Under the pieces are notes generated by a model that searched no databases, was not told where the DNA came from, and worked only from the letters and a program-made list of their open reading frames with translations. Shown here piece after piece: positions 5,529 through 9,254 of a stretch of 9,254 bases of DNA. A program made the translations under genes and the position numbers. The stretch lies in assembly GCA_027620395.1 (NCBI GenBank), contig JAQBZY010000032.1:1-9254 (forward strand), read 5' to 3'. Numbering within the stretch: the first letter of the stretch is position 1; every line of letters begins with the position of its first letter. The DNA comes from Pseudomonadota bacterium. Lineage in GTDB: Bacteria > Pseudomonadota > Alphaproteobacteria > Rhodospirillales > Casp-alpha2.

Positions 5529-7457
5529 ATGGCGTTATCCGAGCCGAACCGCGATGATTTTCTCGGCGAAGCCCCGGTCGGCATGGGGGAGCGGACGTTT
5601 CTTGGCGGATTCAGTCTCTCCGCCCGAGCGTGGCTTTATTTTTTCGCCTGCTCGGTCGCGGCCGCGGCTTTGATTTGGGCGCATATCCACGCCGAGGCGG
5701 AAATCAATGTCGCCTATGAAAGAATGCACCACGCGCAACGGATCGACGAACTGGTCAGCGGTGTCGAGCGCGGTACTGCACGCGTGCAAAGCCAACTCCG
5801 GCAATTTTTGCTGACCAAGGACACCGCCATCGCGGAATCTTTCAGTGCCGACGTTTTCAAGGTCTCGAATGCCTTGGATGAGGTGTTCTCCTTCAAGGAC
5901 ATGCCGCAATTGGCGCAGCAGGTCTCGACGCTCAGGGATGGGCTGGCGCAGTACGATCAGCAGTTCCAGGACTTCATTGCTGCCGAGCGTGAAATCGGCG
6001 CCTCTGGCGATACCGGCCTCAGCGCCGAGTTAAAAAAGTCGTCGGCGGCGCTGAAGCAGCTTTTCGTCACGACCAACAACGCCAATCTGGTCAATCAGAT
6101 CGACCGTATCAACCAGCAAGGCGAGGAGACCCTGCTGTCGGGGTACAAAAAAAGCGTCGAGGAAATCCAGCGCCGTTACCGGGCGCTCGAGGCATTCTTT
6201 GGCGCCGCCGAAATTGCCGCCGCCGAGCGCGACACGGCCAAGGAATTGCTGAAGGCGCACGAAACCCAGATGCTATCCATGATCAACGCCCGGTTCCGGT
6301 TGTCCGGCGAAGCCAGGCGTTTCGATGAGCTTTATGAATACATCGAGCCAAGCCTGACCGCGATCGCCGGGGTTGCCGACCGGGCGCGCGTGCAGACGGC
6401 CGCCGATTTCCGAAAATCGTATTTGTTCGCTCGCTATACCCTGGCCGGAACGGCGACGGCGGTTGTGTTGTGGTTGCTGTTCTTCGGGCTGGTGTTGATC
6501 AAGAGTCTGAGCGGACCGGCGCGCCAGCTTGCCGACGTCATGGCGACGATCGCCAGCGGTTCCCGGACGGTTCTAGTGCCGGCGCTCGGCAATCTCGACG
6601 ACTTCGGCCGCATCGCCAGGCTTCTCGATCACTGGGCGGACACGCAGCTCGATGTCGACCGCTTGAAGCACGAACTCGACCGGACCCGTCGGCGGTTGGA
6701 CGAAACTCTGTCCGAAGCGGAGGCCGAGGCGGTCCGCGCCGCCGAGGAAGCCCGGGCGCAGATGCGGGCCGAATTCGAGGCTCAGGAAGCGATGCGTCCG
6801 AAGGCGCTGCTGGCGCCCGAAGTCCTGCCGGACATCGAGCCTTCGTCCCGGCGCCGCTATGGCGCCCTGGACGCCATGCGCGATGGCGACGGCGGCGAGA
6901 TCGGCGGCGGCCCGATTTCCACGGTCAGTCAGCGGCTAGCGAATTTCTCGCAGTACGTGACGGCGGCGGCCGGCGATGTCGAGCGCACCGAGGCCTTGAT
7001 CAAGGGTTTGGATCAGCTATTGGCGTTGGTCGAGGACATTGGCGGGCTGGTGACGACGATCCGCGATCAGACCAACCTGCTCGCCTTCCGGGGACCAGCC
7101 AAGGATGCGCCCCATGGCGCCGACGACAAACTGGTCGCATTCACCGCCGAAGGCCGAGGCGGCGAGGCGGAACGTGTCTATGCGCAACGCTTCGATTCGC
7201 TCCGCGACGCCACCGAACGGACCGAGCGGATCGTCGGCCGTATCCGGGCCACCCTGGACGTGGTCGTCGAAATCGCTCGCGGCATCGCCGAGACCGCCTC
7301 CGAGCAGGCGCTGGAGGCAACCAACCGGCTGCTTAGCCAGTCGGAGTACCTTCAGAACATGCTCGACGACATTTTGTCGAAGATTCACCCGGCGAAGCCG
7401 GGCAGCCTATCGCAACGCCGCGTCGCCAAGCGCGGCAACGAAGATCCCTTCGCCTGA
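5529..7457 (+). CDS. divergent methyl-accepting chemotaxis protein-like receptor with HAMP domain and degenerate signalling tip
   Basis: A 642-residue membrane receptor. TM1 is at about residues 34-51. A long all-helical periplasmic region follows (about 52-300), similar in length and pattern to the helical bimodular sensor domain of some chemoreceptors, with GLSAELKKSSAALKQLF as its clearest part. TM2 is at about 303-325, followed by a HAMP-like segment (326-378, starting KSLSGPARQLADVM). A charged coiled coil (374-422) and a Pro-rich linker (423-465) lead to a helical C-terminal half (466-618). There IRDQTNLLAF (511-520) matches the start of the chemoreceptor hairpin tip (I.DQTNLLALNAA). 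The next part, which should read like E-A-A-R-A-G-E-x-G-R-G, is replaced by RGPAKDAPHGADDKL. Only a trace (EGRGG, then LRDATERTERI) recalls the return helix. No CheR-binding pentapeptide is seen. I chose ATG 5529 by its ribosome site; the frame is open further upstream but antisense to the NUDIX gene. It may sense a ligand without normal CheA/CheW coupling. Confidence 0.8.
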   Translation: MALSEPNRDDFLGEAPVGMGERTFLGGFSLSARAWLYFFACSVAAAALIWAHIHAEAEINVAYERMHHAQRIDELVSGVERGTARVQSQLRQFLLTKDTAIAESFSADVFKVSNALDEVFSFKDMPQLAQQVSTLRDGLAQYDQQFQDFIAAEREIGASGDTGLSAELKKSSAALKQLFVTTNNANLVNQIDRINQQGEETLLSGYKKSVEEIQRRYRALEAFFGAAEIAAAERDTAKELLKAHETQMLSMINARFRLSGEARRFDELYEYIEPSLTAIAGVADRARVQTAADFRKSYLFARYTLAGTATAVVLWLLFFGLVLIKSLSGPARQLADVMATIASGSRTVLVPALGNLDDFGRIARLLDHWADTQLDVDRLKHELDRTRRRLDETLSEAEAEAVRAAEEARAQMRAEFEAQEAMRPKALLAPEVLPDIEPSSRRRYGALDAMRDGDGGEIGGGPISTVSQRLANFSQYVTAAAGDVERTEALIKGLDQLLALVEDIGGLVTTIRDQTNLLAFRGPAKDAPHGADDKLVAFTAEGRGGEAERVYAQRFDSLRDATERTERIVGRIRATLDVVVEIARGIAETASEQALEATNRLLSQSEYLQNMLDDILSKIHPAKPGSLSQRRVAKRGNEDPFA

Positions 7458-7486
7458 CGGCAAACTGCCGGCGCCTATTTTATTTT
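7458..7486 (+). terminator. weak possible terminator between convergent genes
   Basis: A short hairpin CGGCA-AAC-TGCCG (7458-7470) starts right after the receptor stop codon, and a T-rich tract (TATTTTATTTT, 7476-7486) follows after 5 nt. The stem is only 5 bp and the gap to the T tract is larger than usual, so termination would be inefficient. It overlaps the last codons of the convergent NIPSNAP gene. Confidence 0.3.
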
Positions 7487-7801
7487 CGAGAACGCCGTCG
7501 GCTTCAAGATCAGGTTGCTGAAGTGGGTCATGATCGGCCCGTCCTTTTCGGTCTCGGCGCGCTTGGTGATCCATTCCGGATCGGCTTGAAACGCGGTCCA
7601 GCGCTGCTCGCGCTCGGCCAATGATTCCCATTCCAGCAAATAATAGAGATCGTGGTTGCTGTCGCCGATTTCCGACGTCCAGAAACCGACCTGGCGAATC
7701 CCGTGCTTGGCCCAGATGCCGAGCGTGATGGTCTCGAACCGTTTGAGCAACGCTGGCATCCGGCCGGGCGCGCAATGATAAATGCGAAGTTCGTGCAGCA
7801 T
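7475..7801 (-). CDS. NIPSNAP family protein
   Basis: A 108-residue NIPSNAP-family (PF07978) protein with a dimeric alpha-beta barrel-type fold; bacterial members have no well-defined function. Visible hallmarks are the N-terminal MLHELRIYHCAPGRMPALLKRFE (in two parts: ELRIYHCAPG and ALLKRFE), then GFWTSEIGDSNHDLYYLLEW (strand, turn, strand), and the helix LAEREQRWTAFQADPEW, the family's typical W..F..DP.W pattern. Length is normal for the family (about 100-110). The ATG at 7799-7801 is preceded by GGGAGA about 10 nt upstream. A longer open frame to 7943 runs into the repeat element (peptide HPEEAQRAVSKDE) and is not a genuine extension. The gene stands alone, 254 bp from the EamA gene upstream on the same strand. 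Confidence 0.92.
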   Translation of the reverse strand: MLHELRIYHCAPGRMPALLKRFETITLGIWAKHGIRQVGFWTSEIGDSNHDLYYLLEWESLAEREQRWTAFQADPEWITKRAETEKDGPIMTHFSNLILKPTAFSKIK

Positions 7802-7860
7802 GTCGATTTTTCTCCCTAAGTTTGATTGGCCGGATCTCGCCAGCGTGCCGGTGCCGGCAG

Positions 7861-7866
7861 TTTATA
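7861..7866 (-). promoter_or_regulatory. possible -10 element of the NIPSNAP gene
   Basis: On the minus strand TATAAA lies 59 nt before the NIPSNAP ATG, in an AT-rich patch between the repeat cluster and the gene. No convincing -35 is seen at 16-18 bp. It would give a leader of about 50 nt. Confidence 0.3.
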
Positions 7867-7885
7867 CTAAAATTTGGATGGTACA

Positions 7886-7928
7886 CCTCATCCTTCGAGA
7901 CGGCCCTTTGGGCCTCCTCAGGATGAGG
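7886..7928. repeat. intergenic palindromic repeat, copy A
   Basis: CCTCATCC and GGATGAGG form perfect outer arms. Within them CGAGaCGGCCC and GGGCCtCCTC make an imperfect inner stem around a short loop. The consensus (CTCATCCTTCGAGACGGCCC and its partner GGGCCTCCTCAGGATGAG) is, from memory, of a kind often scattered between genes in alphaproteobacteria. If translated it gives the peptide HPEEAQRAVSKDE, a frequent source of false gene extensions. Confidence 0.85.
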
Positions 7929-7946
7929 AAAGAGCTTGCCCACCCT

Positions 7947-7989
7947 TGATCCTTCGAGAGGCCGGCGATGCGGGCTCCTCAGGATGCGG
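7947..7989. repeat. intergenic palindromic repeat, copy B (diverged centre)
   Basis: This is the same element in the same orientation as copy A: TGATCCTTCGAGA at the left and GCTCCTCAGGATGCGG at the right. The middle differs (GGCCGGCGATGCGG instead of CGGCCCTTTGGGC). The 3' flank (GGAAAGAGCTTGCCCACCC) is the same as after copy A, so A and B with their spacers form a tandem repeat of about 60 bp. Confidence 0.8.
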
Positions 7990-8006
7990 AAAGAGCTTGC
8001 CCACCC

Positions 8007-8047
8007 CTGATCCTGAGGAGGCCCGAAGGGCCGTCTCGAAGAATGGG
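8007..8047. repeat. intergenic palindromic repeat, copy C (inverted relative to A and B)
   Basis: The reverse complement reads TTCTTCGAGACGGCCCTTCGGGCC then TCCTCAGGATCAG, nearly identical to copy A, so A and C form a long inverted repeat around copy B. It ends 8 bp before the EamA stop codon. It could form a strong hairpin at the 3' end of the ftsY-EamA transcript. Confidence 0.82.
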
Positions 8048-8055
8048 ACGTTCAT

Positions 8056-8907
8056 TCACCCGGATAACTGGATCGTCGTCACGCCGGCGACGATGACGAT
8101 GGCGGCGGCGATCCGGGGTAGGCCGAGTTTCTCGCCGAGGAAGACCGATCCGATCAGCGCCGCGAACAGGACCGAGGTCTCGCGGAGCGCGGTCACCGAC
8201 GCCAGCGCGCCGGTGACGAACGCATATAGCACGCAGCCGTAGGCGATCTTGGCCAGAATGCTAGCAGCCAGCGCCTGGCGCCAGCGGCTCCGGACGAACG
8301 GAATGACCTGATGGCGGCGGAAGAGCGCGGTCCAAAACAAAAACGGCACCCCCTCCAAGATGAACAACCAGAGGATATAGGACCACCGACTCACGTCCTT
8401 ACGGATGCCGATGCCGTCGACCACCGAATAGCTGGCGATGAACAGGCCGACGGCGATGGCGAGCCCGAACGGCAGCAGCGTTTCTCGGCGCCGCAAGCCC
8501 TTCTCGAAGCCGAGTAGCATGATTCCGACCGACACCATGACGATACCGACGGCGCCCATCGTCGTCGGCACCTCGCCGACCCACATCGCGGCGCCGATGG
8601 CGACGATCAAGGGCGCCGTGCCGCGAGCCAGCGGATATACCAAGGAAAGATCGCCGACCTTGTAGGCATTGATCAGCGCCAAGTGATAGCCGGTATGGAG
8701 AATCGCCGAGACAATGATGAACGGCCAGGCGGCGGCGGCCGGAAACGGTACGAAGAACGCGGCGACACCGGCGAGCCCAGCCCCGATTCCCTGGATCACT
8801 GTCGCCAAAATGAAACGGTCACCGGACCACTTGACGATGGCGTTCCAGGACGCGTGCGTCACCGCGGCAAGTAGAACGATGGCAATTAGAAAGGGATCGA
8901 GGCTCAA
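8056..8907 (-). CDS. EamA-family (DMT superfamily) transporter
   Basis: A 283-residue integral membrane protein with about ten hydrophobic segments arranged as two EamA repeats (about residues 5-135 and 148-282), the normal size for the drug/metabolite transporter superfamily. Typical features are HASWNAIVKWSGD after the first segment, the segment LSLVYPLARGTAPLIVAI with its conserved Pro and Arg near residues 90-95, and near the end of repeat two ALRETSVLFAALIGSVFLGEKLG. The substrate cannot be deduced; family members export amino acids, metabolites or drugs. The start is a TTG at 8905-8907 that overlaps the ftsY TGA as TTGA. No in-frame ATG is available further upstream within the ftsY end, so translation probably depends on coupling to ftsY. 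The gene ends next to repeat copy C. Confidence 0.93.
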   Translation of the reverse strand: MSLDPFLIAIVLLAAVTHASWNAIVKWSGDRFILATVIQGIGAGLAGVAAFFVPFPAAAAWPFIIVSAILHTGYHLALINAYKVGDLSLVYPLARGTAPLIVAIGAAMWVGEVPTTMGAVGIVMVSVGIMLLGFEKGLRRRETLLPFGLAIAVGLFIASYSVVDGIGIRKDVSRWSYILWLFILEGVPFLFWTALFRRHQVIPFVRSRWRQALAASILAKIAYGCVLYAFVTGALASVTALRETSVLFAALIGSVFLGEKLGLPRIAAAIVIVAGVTTIQLSG

Positions 8908-9254
8908 GCGGCGAGCCCCATCAACGAGCGGGCGAAGGCCCGGGCCTCGAACGGGCGGAGATCGTCGATCCCCTCGCCGACACCGACCATGTGCACGGGT
9001 AGGCCGAATTTCTCGGCCAAGGCGACGATGACGCCGCCCCGAGCCGAGCCGTCGAGCTTGGTCAAAACCAGACCGCTGATGGCGAACATGTCGCGGAAGG
9101 TCTCGATCTGCTGATGCGCGCTTTGCCCGATGCTGGCGTCCATCACCAGCAGCGTCGAATGCGGTGCCGTGGGGTCGAGCTTCTTGACGACGCGAATGAT
9201 TTTTCCCAGCTCGGCCATCAGATCGTGCCGGTTCTGCAACCGGCCGGCGGTATC
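8904..9254 (-). CDS. ftsY: signal recognition particle receptor FtsY, C-terminal part (5' end outside window)
   Basis: The last 116 residues of FtsY, entering the window exactly at the G3 motif DTAGRLQNR. FtsY is the SRP receptor GTPase: it pairs with Ffh on the membrane to deliver ribosome-nascent chain complexes to the Sec translocon. Visible after G3 are LMAELGKIIRVVKK, the strand LLVMDASIGQSA, the G4 motif TKLDGSARGG with its guanine-binding Lys and Asp, and the G5 region with VGVGEGIDDLRPF. It ends with the short C-terminal helix ARAFARSLMGLAA. The QSA and TKLDGSARGG versions are FtsY-type rather than Ffh-type (Ffh has TKxDGDxRGG). The EamA gene follows with a 4-nt overlap. Confidence 0.96.
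   Translation of the reverse strand, partial: DTAGRLQNRHDLMAELGKIIRVVKKLDPTAPHSTLLVMDASIGQSAHQQIETFRDMFAISGLVLTKLDGSARGGVIVALAEKFGLPVHMVGVGEGIDDLRPFEARAFARSLMGLAA

Noticed and set aside
5366..5584. N-terminal extension of the NUDIX hydrolase
   Set aside because: The extra 73 residues are Arg/Ser-rich, contain no second CxxC, and would overlap the divergent receptor start. The ATG at 5365 gives a normal-length enzyme.
6470..7336. 288-codon plus-strand frame inside the receptor gene
   Set aside because: Arg/Gly-rich shadow of the receptor gene in another phase. It does not restore the missing chemoreceptor tip motif.
7802..7943. N-terminal extension of the NIPSNAP protein
   Set aside because: It would encode repeat-derived peptide (HPEEAQRAVSKDE) and bypass a good GGGAGA site; the family begins at MLHELRIY.
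7886..8047. CRISPR array
   Set aside because: Only three copies, each palindromic, one inverted, with near-identical spacers, which is the opposite of a CRISPR repeat-spacer pattern.

Overview
The window is GC-rich, protein-dense bacterial chromosome. It looks alphaproteobacterial (Rhodospirillales-like is my best guess). The codon use, the YdbH-type protein, the short-form NUDIX hydrolase with one CxxC, the DUF924 and DUF2141 proteins, the FtsY C-terminus and an intergenic palindromic repeat all fit this, but no marker here fixes the genus. There is no sign of phage, transposase, CRISPR or defence genes. This is mostly housekeeping and cell-envelope sequence with some uncharacterised small genes.

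Layout. Positions 2687-1 (minus): a possible 53-aa membrane-associated small protein overlaps by ATGA the start of a large AsmA-like YdbH-family protein, which runs off the left edge. Positions 2706-4075 (plus): a DUF924 protein, then an unrecognised lipoprotein, with a perfect 18-bp palindrome at the divergent start. Positions 5365-4089 (minus): a NUDIX hydrolase, a 76-aa unknown protein preceded by a CtrA-like TTAA-N7-TTTA site, and an exported DUF2141 protein. Positions 5529-7457 (plus): a two-transmembrane, HAMP-containing chemoreceptor-like protein whose cytoplasmic tip is badly degenerate. Positions 7801-7475 (minus): a NIPSNAP-family protein. Positions 7886-8047: a three-copy cluster of a palindromic intergenic repeat, the last copy inverted. 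Positions 9254-8056 (minus): the C-terminal third of FtsY, with an EamA-type transporter coupled to it by a 4-nt TTGA overlap.

Functional themes. Two genes concern the envelope directly (YdbH-like lipid transport and FtsY membrane targeting), and three more products are exported or lipidated. The most unusual items are the degenerate chemoreceptor, the small ORF coupled to ydbH, the palindrome at the divergent DUF924 start, the possible CtrA site before the 76-aa gene, and the repeat cluster. I found no clear multi-gene novel system. Strand switches at 2688-2705, 4076-4088, 5366-5528 and 7458-7474 define the transcription units. No stretch over 300 bases lacks a gene. The longest non-coding gaps are 7802-8055 (repeats and a possible promoter) and 5366-5528 (a possible promoter).
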